NCBI RefSeq assembly: GCF_039831995.1
Contig: NZ_JBDOIO010000003.1
Span: 682,001 to 746,000, forward strand
Length of the DNA stretch: 64,000 bases
From: Paenibacillus pabuli
Lineage (GTDB): Bacteria > Bacillota > Bacilli > Paenibacillales > Paenibacillaceae
Reading direction: 5' to 3'
The notes under the pieces were generated by a model. That model was not told the origin of the DNA and did not search any database. It saw only the letters and a program-made list of their open reading frames with translations. Of this stretch, positions 17,241 through 26,555 are shown in pieces. Made by a program: the position numbers and the translations under genes. Each line of letters opens with the position of its first letter. Within the stretch, counting starts at the first letter, position 1.

Positions 17241-18620
17241 TTAATCTGGTGATTTATAAGATCCTGCAAGCTCAATCATTACCTTCCAATCCTCTGCTTC
17301 ATAAGGCATGCGTTCCTCATTCTCCGGTACGCCAAGCTGAACCTCAAGAATGACCATCCTGGTTTCGGCCAGAATAGAAAAGAGGCTATTCAAGGTAATC
17401 GCAAACTGATTGCCTGTGGTCACCTGCCTGATCTGCCCGTTAATAAGCACCTGCCCACTGCCTGAAATGACAGTCCATGCTCGGCACCCTAATCGATGCT
17501 GGCGTAATCCGATATGTTTGCCAGGCAAAAGCGTCATATTCAATGTGGTTACGGTTGTATTTTCGTCTTCTACCGATCTCTCCATGACGCGATAGCTGCC
17601 CCAAGTTGCCTCGACGTACATCGGTTGCAGTGGAATACTGCCCAATTGCTCTTTAATTTCATTTGAATCTTTTTTATTGGCTATGAGAATTCCGTCCGGA
17701 CTTGCGACAGTGATAATACCTGGGACTCCGATGACGTGGATCGGGTAGGGGAGCTCGTTAACGATGTAGGAATCCGGGGAGGATTCGGATATTCTGCCGT
17801 GTCCCAATACATTGGAATCCAACTGATCACACAGAGCATCCCAGCTCCCGATATCCTGCCATACACCCTCATATGGCAGTACAACAGCCCGTTGCGATTG
17901 TTCAGCAACTTGTTTGTCAAAACTGCGTTCAGGCAACTGTTCATACAGGGTTAACAATTGATCGTAATGAACCGGAAGGCCATTTTTTTCAATATGGGAC
18001 AACATAAACGCAAGAGAGAAGGCATACACCCCGCAGTTCCACAATGCGCCATGCTGTAGCAGGGTTTCAGCGACATCCAATTCAGGTTTCTCTATGAATT
18101 GTGTAACCGGTGCATAACCATTAGGTTCTTTTTTTCCTGGCAGGATGTATCCATATTGTTCTGAAGCGTATGTGGGCCTTGTCCCAATTAAAATGATATC
18201 GGCATGACTCTGTTTCAATATTTCCGGAAGTAATTTGAAGCTCCTGAAAAAGTTCTCGTCTGCGAACACATCCGCTGGCGCGATACAAATCATATCGTCA
18301 GGTTCAGCCGCTCCGCAGGATTTCAGATACAAGCTCGCCAAGGCAGCTGCAGTAAAAGTCCCACGCTTAAAAGGTTCTCCAATGACGGGTATCTTGCCTT
18401 TGGTATGACGGGTGGTAATGTCGGTCTGGTTCTGATGTGAAATAATGAGCGTTGAGTCGAGTAGGTCTGAGCTGTCAAGCTGGCGGCATACTCTGCTGAT
18501 CATGGATTCCCTTCCGCCTTCAGGTGACGGAAGTATATCCACGAACAGCTTGGAGCGAAGCTCATTGGACAGCGGCCAAAGCCTTTTGCCTGAGCCGCCA
18601 CATAGCAGTACGATATGCAT
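17241..18620 (-). CDS. manC: mannose-1-phosphate guanylyltransferase
   Basis: 459 residues. Residues 1-280 are a nucleotidyltransferase with the signature LCGGSGKRLWPLSNELRSK at 6-24 and motifs APADVF, FIEKPELDVAE and NCGVYAFSLAFM. The C-terminal region (about 335-440) is a cupin of the type II mannose-6-phosphate isomerase/GMP family: TWGSYRVMERS, TTVTTLNMTLLPGKHIGLRQH, WTVISGSGQVLINGQ. The enzyme makes GDP-mannose from GTP and mannose-1-phosphate for polysaccharide. RQH replaces the usual Q-x-H-x-H-R-x-E run, so isomerase activity may be absent. It lies 11 bp downstream of the DUF6492-like gene, in one operon. Choice of nucleotide (GTP) is inferred from family. Confidence 0.88.
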   Translation of the reverse strand: MHIVLLCGGSGKRLWPLSNELRSKLFVDILPSPEGGRESMISRVCRQLDSSDLLDSTLIISHQNQTDITTRHTKGKIPVIGEPFKRGTFTAAALASLYLKSCGAAEPDDMICIAPADVFADENFFRSFKLLPEILKQSHADIILIGTRPTYASEQYGYILPGKKEPNGYAPVTQFIEKPELDVAETLLQHGALWNCGVYAFSLAFMLSHIEKNGLPVHYDQLLTLYEQLPERSFDKQVAEQSQRAVVLPYEGVWQDIGSWDALCDQLDSNVLGHGRISESSPDSYIVNELPYPIHVIGVPGIITVASPDGILIANKKDSNEIKEQLGSIPLQPMYVEATWGSYRVMERSVEDENTTVTTLNMTLLPGKHIGLRQHRLGCRAWTVISGSGQVLINGQIRQVTTGNQFAITLNSLFSILAETRMVILEVQLGVPENEERMPYEAEDWKVMIELAGSYKSPD

Positions 18621-18631
18621 TGGCTTCCTCC

Positions 18632-19447
18632 TTAAGCTCGGGGAGTTTTGCTATAGATTTTACGTTTGTGAAAGGAAAGAGATCGGTATTTAAGCGCAAA
18701 ATTGCGAATTTGTTGTTCTTTTAACGAAGAAGCGTTCAAGTTCAGACTTTTATTCATGGAACTCTTTAGGATTATGCTGGCCGGGTTTTTCGAATACATA
18801 AAATTGGCATAGGTTTCATACTCGGAGAACCCAAACTGCTTCTTCTTATTGATATTTGAGATAATCGCTTTGTACCACGGCAGCTGATGGATCGTTTCGA
18901 TTTTCTTTTTCAAAGCGGAGAGTTTCGATTTTTCGAACAGCATATAATGGGTGACAAAAGAGCGTGGGCGCGGCGCTTTCATGTCTAACAGCTTGCGGTA
19001 GGTGTTGAAATATTCTGGCTGACTCCAGTCGCGACAGTAAAATACCGTCTTATTTTCAACAATAAATGAATGAGGTTTAATGAGCACCGTATCCGCATCC
19101 ATCACCAGAAAGTGCTTCGCTCTCACAATGTGATCCCCGTTCATTTTAAGCAGTTGTTGATATAACCAGCCTGAGCGGTCCCAGCGGGATGATTGATAGT
19201 GTATATCGTTTTTGGTGATAGGCAGGACTGACCGCTCATTAACAAAAATGCAGTGTTTGCGGGAACAAAGGTTTCTGATTTTGTTGCTGGTCGGGGAAAC
19301 AATATAAATCTGTCCAATCGGGTGCCGCACGTAACGGCGAATACTATCGATAACTTGAGGAAGGGTGCTCAAATCTTTTTCGATCGCAGGTATAAGAACA
19401 TCGATCATAGGCGCACGATTTAACTTTATTCCATGCTGAACTGGCAT
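18632..19447 (-). CDS. DUF6492-like putative glycosyltransferase
   Basis: 271 residues from an ATG preceded by GGGAG. The N-terminal part has a nucleotide-sugar-transferase-like fold (IDVLIPAIEKDLSTLPQVIDSIRRYV) and a DxD-type metal motif in FLVMDADTVLI, followed by WSQPEYFNTYRKLL and SFVTHYMLFEKSKL. These features fit the DUF6492 family, thought to be glycosyltransferases of cell-surface or spore polysaccharide. It is cotranscribed with the GDP-mannose synthetase gene downstream, suggesting that mannose or a derivative is the donor sugar. The acceptor is unknown. Confidence 0.75.
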   Translation of the reverse strand: MPVQHGIKLNRAPMIDVLIPAIEKDLSTLPQVIDSIRRYVRHPIGQIYIVSPTSNKIRNLCSRKHCIFVNERSVLPITKNDIHYQSSRWDRSGWLYQQLLKMNGDHIVRAKHFLVMDADTVLIKPHSFIVENKTVFYCRDWSQPEYFNTYRKLLDMKAPRPRSFVTHYMLFEKSKLSALKKKIETIHQLPWYKAIISNINKKKQFGFSEYETYANFMYSKNPASIILKSSMNKSLNLNASSLKEQQIRNFALKYRSLSFHKRKIYSKTPRA

Positions 19448-19644
19448 CTTCTCAACTCCCTGGACAAATGGTCACATCTTGTTCATGATATGTGTGCAAA
19501 ATTGGTTTGGTCAGGGCATGTGCGAATATACCATTTTTACGAACAAGGGCATCTGTTTAGGGTTGTTTTATCGGTATTACATATAATGCATGATCTTGAT
19601 GAAACATCAGGGTTGGATTCATTTGTTGAAGGGAGAAGTGTTAT
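19448..19644. promoter_or_regulatory. divergent promoter region
   Basis: About 200 AT-rich bases between two divergent genes of probable spore or surface function. CATATAATG at about 19577-19585 resembles a mother-cell sigma -10 element, but no convincing -35 was found. Confidence 0.25.
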
Positions 19645-20406
19645 ATGGGGGTTGATAAATTGAAGCCGTTAAGAAGCAAATGGTTGAAAACAAAAGTGAT
19701 CCTCAATAATGGTTCTATTAAACCATTTATACCTGATACGCAGCGATATAACAAAGCCAACCTGTGGTCCATGATCAGCAGATACGGTATGGTTTATATT
19801 AAACCCGAGATTGGCACTTACGGAATGGGTGTCATAAAGGCGGAGATGCTGAGTCATCAGAATTTTGCCTATCAGATTGAACAAAAACGACTGTCGTTTG
19901 ATAACTTTGACTCGTTCCATGCAAGTCTTGTACGTCTGGTGCATAAAAGAAGCTATCTCATTCAGAGAGGAATCGATCTGCTTAAGCACAACAAGAGGCG
20001 TTTTGATATCAGAGTCATGATACAGTTAAGTCCCGACAATCAGTGGGAGGCTACGGGAATCATCGGCCGACTCGGTCATCCGAAAAAAATCGTGACCAAT
20101 TATCACAGCGGTGGTAAACCAATGGATGTTCACAGACTGCTGGAATCTCATGCATCCCTGAAACGCAGAAATGAACTCATCCAGGAGATGAATGAGCTTG
20201 GATTACGTATTGCACGCCACATGAAGAAAAAATACCCGTACCTTAAGCAAATCGGCGTTGATATTGGGCTGGATCGGAGTTTGAAACCCTGGATTATTGA
20301 GGTGAACGTCAAACCGGACCCTTATATTTTCAACCAATTAAAGGACAAGACAATGTATCGAAGGGTGATAAAATATTTCCGCCATGCTGCTAAAAAAACA
20401 AAATAA
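19645..20406 (+). CDS. YheC/YheD-family ATP-grasp protein (spore coat associated)
   Basis: 253 residues, start preceded by GGGAG. ATP-grasp motifs are present: VYIKPEIGTYGMGVIK (ATP-binding Lys and loop), the signature DIRVMIQLSPDNQWEATGIIGRLG, and near the C-terminus IGVDIGLDRSLKPWIIEVNVKPDP, carrying the Mg-ligand Glu/Asn. YheC/D proteins are endospore coat-associated in Bacillus; the peptide or other ligation they perform is not well known. It is divergent from the mannose-sugar genes, suggesting a shared role in the spore surface. Confidence 0.88.
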   Translation: MGVDKLKPLRSKWLKTKVILNNGSIKPFIPDTQRYNKANLWSMISRYGMVYIKPEIGTYGMGVIKAEMLSHQNFAYQIEQKRLSFDNFDSFHASLVRLVHKRSYLIQRGIDLLKHNKRRFDIRVMIQLSPDNQWEATGIIGRLGHPKKIVTNYHSGGKPMDVHRLLESHASLKRRNELIQEMNELGLRIARHMKKKYPYLKQIGVDIGLDRSLKPWIIEVNVKPDPYIFNQLKDKTMYRRVIKYFRHAAKKTK

Positions 20407-20658
20407 CGTTTCTCTTTTAATCATAACAATATCACCCCCGCAGTCCGTTCTTATTCTGTAATCTGTGCAGGGACCGAGCTGTTCTTTTAGAGAGATACCC
20501 TTACTTGGCAGCCGTCTTGTCGTCATAGAATTATGCGAAAAAAGTGAATCTATCCCGAAATTACTCTTAGCAGAAATCCAGAAATGGCAGCATGAAACTA
20601 AGCCCAGCTTTAGTGGTTTTTAAAAACTGTGCTTCTCAGGATGTATGAGAAGTTAGAA

Positions 20659-20965
20659 CGTTAAAGAGTCCTCGGACGCAGATAACGCAACCTGAAAACC
20701 AAGATACTCGAGCCTTCGTACGGCTTGTCTTACGATCGCTTCTTGCTGTCGCTGCTCAAAGTAGTCACTGCCTAAATCTTAGTAATCTTCTCGCCGTGTG
20801 AGAAGGTGGTAAACTATGGCCATGATGGAGTGGGCGACTTCAATTAGTGCCGCTCAGAGATATTTGTTGCCTTTGCGCGTTTCGAGGATTCTCGTTTTCC
20901 GGCACTTTCATTCTGCCAAGGAACTAGGCCAGCCCACGAACACCCCCAGTGCTTCCAAAAAGGAG
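20659..20965 (-). pseudogene. IS110-family transposase C-terminal remnant
   Basis: On the minus strand, frames joined by a shift read RKTRILETRKGNKYL, ALIEVAHSIMAIVYHLLTRR, DLGSDYFEQRQQEAIVRQAV and RRLEYLGFQVAL. This is the transposase_20 C-terminal end of IS110 transposases, with stops and an internal deletion between the KGNKYL and AIVYHLL segments. It is not contiguous with the N-terminal remnant at 17 kb, which lies beyond four intact genes. Confidence 0.7.
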
Positions 20966-21387
20966 CGACATACCGTGGTGCACCATGGCCGTTGTAGTCA
21001 GGCTAACGGATGGGTTCGAGACACCATAGCTTAACGACCTTCCTCACCTGCCGTAAGAATAGCATAAAACGCCGCATCAGAATTTTCATTACGCTGTGGT
21101 GCCCCGAGAGGGGCATGGATGGCTAACGGGTAGGTTAGTCTGGCATTTGGAAATATTTAACACCAGAGTTTCTTATATGAATGCCAAATAGAAATGATGA
21201 ATTAAAATATAGTGTCTGTTCAATTCTACCTCCTATAAAGGCTCATACGGCTAGTGCTAGTGGAGCAGATTTATCGCGCGCGATGAAGTTCAATGGGGTG
21301 AACTGTCTAACAAGTAGGACGAGATATTTTCTTTTATAAGCTAAAGGGTATAACTTTGACGACTTCCTCTTAAAGAACGGAATCTTT
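20966..21387. other. gene-free stretch
   Basis: Short open frames only. CTAACGGGTAGGTTAG at about 21122-21137 is the right-end motif of repeat family B. GTGCCCCGAGAGGGGCA at about 21099-21115 is a small hairpin. Nothing else is recognisable. Confidence 0.4.
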
Positions 21388-22261
21388 TTGTTTTATCCAA
21401 TGCTCAGGTCTAATGATAAATCAAACGAGAGCCTAACTTCCAAGTGGAGTACCTATTTTTTTACCATTAATTGGACATTAAAACATACACTTATATGTGA
21501 TAAGTTTAATAAGCTAAATTTACATATTGGAGAGTGCAAAAGAATTCAAGCGATAGGTAAAACTGGAACAGCTACAGGCACACCAAGTAGTTTTCCGGCA
21601 GCAAAATATGCTACTCTGGGCGTCAATATATACACTAGAGAGAGACCCCAAGCGGAAAATGGCTCTTCTATGATCGAAACAAGGCATGGAGTTACCACCC
21701 GCTCTAGAAGAGTATCTTAAAGCCACAGAGGATAATATGTATGGAACAGAAGTGATGACGGCTTACTTAGACATGTTCGTTGTTGGTGCAGGTAACTCAT
21801 CATTACTAATCAATTATCGAAAAGATCTAAGTTATCCCCTTGATAGCACACCAGTTAAAGCCATACAAATTCCAATCTTAAAGGGATATTTGAAAAAAGC
21901 CTATAACCTACTGGCTACCACTTGGGCTGCTTATCAAAACGCTACATTAGGGGTAACTACAGCGACAATAGATTCGAATGTCATGAGTAGTTGGAAAGCG
22001 TATGCTGAACGCAAAATAAGGAGTACAACAGGGAACGGCGCTATTGCTAAGAAAGCCGATCTTCCAAGTAAAACTGCAGGAGTGCTCTCTTCCGCAGACT
22101 TAGATGGAGGTACTGCGGCATACTTCTTCTTTGAGGAGCAAACAGATGGGACGAATAAAATGTTTATTAAAGCTAAGGCAGTATTCCTATGTAATATTGG
22201 AATATCACTAGCTTTCTTTGTAATGCCAAAAATTATGACATATTATAGTCATGAATTTTAG
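21388..22261 (+). pseudogene. uncharacterised protein, probably split by a frameshift
   Basis: Two overlapping frames look like one gene. The first (21388-21720) contains IQAIGKTGTATGTPSSF and YATLGVNIYTRERPQAENGSS. The second (21686-22261, 191 residues) begins MELPPALEEYLKATEDNMYG and continues with VVGAGNSSLLINYRKDL, LLATTWAAYQNATLG and YFFFEEQTDGTNKMFIKAK. The switch point lies around 21672-21690. The second part could also be an independent gene, but it has no convincing ribosome binding site. AT-rich; I recognise no family. The C-terminus is hydrophobic. Confidence 0.45.
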
Positions 22262-22322
22262 TTACTATCACTTATTGGAGGCAATTCATTATATTTAACC
22301 AAAATTTTAACGGGGTGTTCAC

Positions 22323-22826
22323 TTGAAAAGAAAGATCATTTATATCTTAGGCCTTTTGATCATTATTTGTGGTGTAGTATACGTAGTTCAAGAAAAGTTC
22401 CAGGAAAAACAAAACGATAATCCACATAATTTATATTTATTAAACGGAGTAATATGGCAAACTCAATTGCGGATAAGCGATACGTTGACCTACGGGGTGG
22501 AAAATAATAAGGTTGAAATCGAATTTATACGTTCCCTGCTTACACTTTACGGTTATGAATCCGATGCCTTGCATGTTGCTCTTGATAACAAGTATCAACA
22601 TCTGCTCAACGGCCCCAACACGAGTGACTATACTTACGAAACATTCAAAGAAAATAAACTCTCAACACAACAGATGGATCTTTTGAAAAAGCTATCTACT
22701 CTCTATAAAGATCTATCATTGCAGCAGAGTCAATTAATCAGTGAAGACGGAGTATTTAATGATAAGATCTGGGGAAACATCTTATCGATCGATAATGAAA
22801 TAAATACGCTGGTTTCGCTTTTTTGA
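22323..22826 (+). CDS. hypothetical membrane-anchored protein
   Basis: 167 residues from a TTG preceded by GGGGTG. One membrane helix (IIYILGLLIIICGVVYVV, residues about 4-21) is followed by an extracytoplasmic helical domain with LLKKLSTLYKDLSLQQSQL and a short acidic end. No family is recognised. It lies downstream of the frameshifted gene and may be its partner. A family B repeat 130 bp downstream provides a terminator. Confidence 0.6.
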   Translation: MKRKIIYILGLLIIICGVVYVVQEKFQEKQNDNPHNLYLLNGVIWQTQLRISDTLTYGVENNKVEIEFIRSLLTLYGYESDALHVALDNKYQHLLNGPNTSDYTYETFKENKLSTQQMDLLKKLSTLYKDLSLQQSQLISEDGVFNDKIWGNILSIDNEINTLVSLF

Positions 22827-22958
22827 TTAAATTGAGTCGGGCTGTTTTACGATTGGTATTTTCCCCTCATAGTGGACAGTGAAAAAAGAGGTCATGTTAC
22901 AGTGCTTCAACACTGGAAACCGTAGGGGATTCTTCGAGGATTATAAGTTTTTAATCGT

Positions 22959-23051
22959 TAAGTTAACGAAGAAACGTTAGCTCATTAACAACAAGAAAGC
23001 AGCTGATCATTGTGATTAGCTGCTTTTGTTCAACTAACGGGCAGTATAGTT
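22959..23051. repeat. family B repeat, complete copy
   Basis: Left arm AGTTAACGAAGAAACGTTAG, central hairpin GAAAGCAGCTGATCA / TGATTAGCTGCTTTTGTT, right arm CAACTAACGGGCAGTATAG. The central hairpin with T-rich end is terminator-like. Confidence 0.8.
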
Positions 23052-23115
23052 CCAATATGTGGTACTATTTGATTGGGCAATGATGGGGGAAATTGTAGTC
23101 ATTAAGGGGGCAGGT

Positions 23116-23688
23116 ATGGCGACCACAATAGGTCTTATTAGACATGGGGTTACTGAATGGAATAATCTTAGCAAGGCTCAAGGAATATCTGATATACCGT
23201 TAAACGAAGAAGGAATAGAGCAAGCAGCTGCACTGGCAAAAAGACTTTCAAACGAAGAATGGGATGTTATATTCTCCAGTAATCTAACGAGAGCTAGGCA
23301 AACTGCCGAAATCATTCAGCAATGTTTAGGAGTACCCGTATTCACTGATGAACGTATTAGAGAGATTAATTGCGGGCTAATTGAGGGCACCACCGAGGAA
23401 GAGCGTTTCACTCGTTGGGGAGCAAATTGGCGTGAGCAAAATCTTGGTATGGAAGATTTCCAAATGGTCGCAAAGCGAGGTCTAACTTTTCTCGAAAAAC
23501 TGATTAAAGAATATGTTGATAAAAGAATATTAGTTATAAGTCATGGAGCATTGATTGGGCTGTCATTACAACATCTTTTGCCGCAACATTTCCAAAAAAC
23601 GTACATAGATAATACTTCTATAACCATTCTTACACACACTAACAACAAGTGGGCATGCCAATTATATAACTGTACCAAACACCTTTAG
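23116..23688 (+). CDS. histidine phosphatase (phosphoglycerate-mutase-like)
   Basis: 190 residues from the ATG at 23116, with AAGGGGGC upstream; the longer frame starts in repeat-adjacent sequence. The catalytic RHG motif is LIRHGVTEWNN near the N-terminus. Also present are FSSNLTRARQTAEII, the acid residue in INCGLIEGTTEEER, and the second His in VISHGALIGLSL. Family members remove phosphate from metabolites such as alpha-ribazole phosphate or sugar phosphates; the substrate here cannot be told. It stands alone between repeats. Confidence 0.9.
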   Translation: MATTIGLIRHGVTEWNNLSKAQGISDIPLNEEGIEQAAALAKRLSNEEWDVIFSSNLTRARQTAEIIQQCLGVPVFTDERIREINCGLIEGTTEEERFTRWGANWREQNLGMEDFQMVAKRGLTFLEKLIKEYVDKRILVISHGALIGLSLQHLLPQHFQKTYIDNTSITILTHTNNKWACQLYNCTKHL

Positions 23689-23700
23689 CTATTGTGGACT

Positions 23701-23728
23701 AAGCTAACGGGAAACGTTAGTTCATTAA
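23701..23728. repeat. family B repeat, left-end fragment
   Basis: AAGCTAACGGGAAACGTTAG followed by TTCATTAA, as in complete copies, without the hairpin. It lies just after the phosphatase gene. Confidence 0.65.
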
Positions 23729-23940
23729 TCTATAAAGGCTCCTGAAGCGGCTGAAAATCTCCAAGCAGTTACATAATAAATATGCTCAAGCTGATCTTAA
23801 CTACTGTAAGAAGTCCTGCGATGTAGTTGCGTTGCTGTCACATAAAGTGATGCTGAAATTACTGCCCGAACCAAAAATACATAAGGAAGTTTTCGGATAC
23901 CATCATTCATTGCCAGCTTACCGCGAGACCACCCCATAAA
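23729..23940 (+). other. possible unrecognised coding remnant
   Basis: A start-less open frame of about 65 codons reads LLKRLKISKQLHNKYAQADL, then CDVVALLSHKVMLKLLPEPK and FGYHHSLPAYRET, ending at a stop near 23939. It looks protein-like, but the family is not recognised. It lies between repeat fragments. Confidence 0.25.
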
Positions 23941-23960
23941 GTAGAAACAGCGCACTTATA

Positions 23961-24040
23961 GGACAAAACTTGTACCGATTGCCGTACGAGACAAGAACAT
24001 AGTCCGATTGCCGATTAGGCGTATGTCTAATCGTTATTTT
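23961..24040. repeat. family A repeat, copy 3 (right half)
   Basis: GGACAAAACTTGTACCGATT, GACAAGAACATAGTCCGATT and the right end GATTAGGCGTATGTCTAATCG are present. The terminator module is missing. It is followed by CACAAGCAGTTGCGCTGATG, a motif found again just left of copy 6 at about 33957. Confidence 0.75.
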
Positions 24041-24202
24041 GCCGTTAATTCACCCACAAGCAGTTGCGCTGATGCTCAGAGGCAGTAAACCTAATGAGGA
24101 AAAATGATACTCAGTTGAAGCATATGTGAAAAATCATTGTAACACACTTAAGCATATAGGATTTTTCGAACAGGATGATACGGAGTTTTAAGTGTGTTTA
24201 TA

Positions 24203-24246
24203 AAAAACAGCTAACTATGACTATGTCCTTAGTTAGCTGTTTTTTT
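24203..24246. terminator. bidirectional terminator
   Basis: AAAAAACAGCTAACTA pairs with TTAGTTAGCTGTTTTTTT; A- and T-runs flank the stem, so it can end transcripts from both sides. It terminates the aldo/keto reductase gene on the minus strand. Confidence 0.7.
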
Positions 24247-24273
24247 ATTCATCTTTTTAATTTTCTATAAAAA

Positions 24274-25272
24274 TTATGAATCTCTCGTGAAATTCTCCAT
24301 CATTCCGGCTGGATACCGGCTACCGGCTGATCCGTGTGGAAGGATCTCTTTAATACGTTGAAGATCAGCTTCTGTAAGTTTAACGTTAGCAGCAGCAACG
24401 TTTTGCTGAACCCGCTTAGCACTTCGTGTACCCGGGATCGGAACGATATCTTCTCCCTGGGCGAGAAGCCAAGCTAGTGCCAATTCGGCTACAGAAATAC
24501 CTTTGTTAGAAGCCAGTTCATTAAGTTGTTCCGTTGCTCGTAAATTGTAGATATAATTTTCGCCTTGCCAGCGCTCATCGTAACGGCGCATATCACCTTC
24601 CGCGTACTCTTGGGCTGGTTTAACAGCACCTGTCAGGAACCCTCTGCCTAAAGGAGCGTAAGGCACTAAACCTATACCGAGTTCATTCAATGTTTTTCGT
24701 ATATTGTTGTCCTCAATCTCCCGTTCGAATATCGAGTATTCAGTCTGAAGCATAGAGACCGGGGTAACCGCGTGAGCTTTACGAATTGTGTTTGAACCGG
24801 TGTTGCTCAAACCGAAATATTTAACTTTGCCTTCTTTGATAAGGTCTCCGACGACCCCTGCTACTTCTTCGATAGGAACATCGGGATCTGGGATATGCTG
24901 ATAGAACACATCAATGTAATCAGTCTGCAGATAGCGAAGACTGTTCTCAGCTACCTTACGAATATTTTCTGGCCGGCTGTTAAAACGTGTTCCAATCTGC
25001 TCGGCTGTCATATCAAAGCCAAACTTGGTAGCCAGTACTACCTTGTCACGAAAATCCTTTACAGCTTTACCCAGCAACTGTTCATTGTGACCATTGCCAT
25101 ATCCATATAATTCTGCCGTATCAAAAAAGTTAACTCCAAGCTCATAAGCTCGACGAATAGTTGTTATTGCTTCATCTTCATTTGAAGGACCGTATGCCAT
25201 TGTCATCCCCATCGTACCCAAACCAATAGAAGAGACTTTTAAACCTTGTTGACCAAGACTTCGGGTTTGCAT
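24274..25272 (-). CDS. aldo/keto reductase
   Basis: 332 residues, an (alpha/beta)8 NADPH-dependent oxidoreductase of the YajO/AKR13-like group. Catalytic residues are visible: Asp and Tyr in NFFDTAELYGYGNGHNEQLLG, Lys in VVLATKFGF, and His in DVFYQHIPDPDVPIEEV. The C-terminal coenzyme site includes IVPIPGTRSAKRVQQNV. AAGGAGG precedes the start. It is divergent from a TetR-family gene, which probably controls it. Substrates are likely aldehydes; not determinable here. Confidence 0.93.
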   Translation of the reverse strand: MQTRSLGQQGLKVSSIGLGTMGMTMAYGPSNEDEAITTIRRAYELGVNFFDTAELYGYGNGHNEQLLGKAVKDFRDKVVLATKFGFDMTAEQIGTRFNSRPENIRKVAENSLRYLQTDYIDVFYQHIPDPDVPIEEVAGVVGDLIKEGKVKYFGLSNTGSNTIRKAHAVTPVSMLQTEYSIFEREIEDNNIRKTLNELGIGLVPYAPLGRGFLTGAVKPAQEYAEGDMRRYDERWQGENYIYNLRATEQLNELASNKGISVAELALAWLLAQGEDIVPIPGTRSAKRVQQNVAAANVKLTEADLQRIKEILPHGSAGSRYPAGMMENFTRDS

Positions 25273-25414
25273 TTTTGTTCCTCCTTAAATCATACTATCA
25301 CCTAGTGTTTAAAGCCTAGATAAAAAGGTATCCAATCTTAGCTCGTTCAATATGAATTTTCATCACTGTTATTCATAGGAACAAAAAACATAATAGCATG
25401 GGAGTTGAATAAAG

Positions 25415-25458
25415 TAAACAAAAAGTATATAAAATGTCTATTTAGTATAGTTTGTTTA
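25415..25458. promoter_or_regulatory. interrupted palindrome in the AKR/TetR divergent region
   Basis: TAAACAAAAAGTATA (25415-25429) faces TATAGTTTGTTTA (25446-25458), giving arms TAAACAAA-n3-TATA / TATA-n2-TTTGTTTA. It is 47 bp before the TetR start and a candidate operator controlling both divergent genes. Confidence 0.4.
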
Positions 25459-25504
25459 AAATGATGATTATGAGATATAATATAATTTATAAGGGGGCAG
25501 TTAG

Positions 25505-26164
25505 ATGGATCGGCAGATTGAAAAACAACATCAGATGAGGCAAAAGCTTACTAATAGATTGTTATTTCACGTTAGAAAAAATGGGTTTCAAGGTTTGAAA
25601 ATGGATGAAATCTCAAAGATTATGGATATAAGCAGGGCGACTTTATATAAATATTTCTCTACCAAAGAAGATATTATTTCGTTTATTGTGAGTACATTTG
25701 TCGAATACATCCACGAAATTATTGAAGATTCTGATGCTGATCAAGTATTTGTTCAGCGATTTCAGCAAACATTTGAACAAACAATCTTATTAAAAGAGTA
25801 CATCACAGACATTTTCTTAAGGGAACTTGAAAATAGTTATCCTGAGAACTATGAGCGACTAAAAGAAGCCATGAAGCAACGAGAATATCAGGAATTGGCT
25901 TTTTATGATGAAGGAATAAAAGAGGGTTTTTTTAATAAGATTGATGGGAGGCTTATCATTATGCAAGATGAGATTTTAAGTAACGTTTTAGATGTAAAGT
26001 ACCTGATGGAGAACCATTTGACTGTGTATCAGGTGCTATTTGACTATTACAATCTTAAGAAATTTCAGTTGTTTAAACCTGATAAAATTAAAATGATGGA
26101 TGACAACTTGATGATCCCTAGAATTGAGTGCATGGCACAAAAAATTTCAAAAAACTTATATTAA
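25505..26164 (+). CDS. TetR/AcrR-family regulator
   Basis: 219 residues with AAGGGGG upstream. The helix-turn-helix is KNGFQGLKMDEISKIMDISRATLYKYFSTKEDIISFIV (residues about 22-60). The C-terminal ligand domain is helical and rich in acidic residues and shows no recognised ligand signature. It is divergent from the aldo/keto reductase gene, its likely target. AT-rich coding sequence. Confidence 0.9.
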   Translation: MDRQIEKQHQMRQKLTNRLLFHVRKNGFQGLKMDEISKIMDISRATLYKYFSTKEDIISFIVSTFVEYIHEIIEDSDADQVFVQRFQQTFEQTILLKEYITDIFLRELENSYPENYERLKEAMKQREYQELAFYDEGIKEGFFNKIDGRLIIMQDEILSNVLDVKYLMENHLTVYQVLFDYYNLKKFQLFKPDKIKMMDDNLMIPRIECMAQKISKNLY

Positions 26165-26252
26165 TCTTAGCAATTTGGATTATCTATTCCAAGCGATAAG
26201 CATAAGATGCTCCAAAAAACAGTCGAGACATATGTAAAAAAATTGGTTTTTG

Positions 26253-26290
26253 AAACCGTTAATCTGAAAAGATCGACGGTTTTTTTTGTG
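26253..26290 (+). terminator. rho-independent terminator
   Basis: AAACCGT pairs with ACGGTTT, followed by a long T-run. It lies about 90 bp after the TetR stop. The short frame that overlaps it is not supported. Confidence 0.5.
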
Positions 26291-26396
26291 TTGTTTAAAC
26301 GAACCCCGGGAGAAACTCGGTTTAAAAACTCATTTGGCGATAAATCCGGAAAGCTTAAAGGAATTTTACTGAAAATTGAAAAGCAGGAGAAACAAT

Positions 26397-26555
26397 TGTC
26401 GAGGGACAAGAACATGGTCCCATTGAAGTCGCTATTTTAGCGGCTTTTTTATTTTATCGGTACAAGTTCTTGTCCTTAGCTAAGGACAAGAACTTGTACC
26501 GATTGCCGGAATTGACAAGAACATAGTCCTTTTTCCGGTTATATGGATATCTAAG
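26397..26555 (+). repeat. family A repeat, copy 4
   Basis: Complete: box TGTCGAGGGACAAGAACATGG, terminator AAGTCGCTATTTTAGCGGC with T-run, perfect 20-bp inverted arms ATCGGTACAAGTTCTTGTCC / GGACAAGAACTTGTACCGAT around a short TTAGCTAA loop, then box GACAAGAACATAGTCC. It ends near ATATCTAAG. Confidence 0.9.

Noticed and set aside
26207..26440. 77-codon plus-strand frame after the TetR gene
   Set aside because: It runs through a rho-independent terminator and into family A copy 4; not a credible gene.
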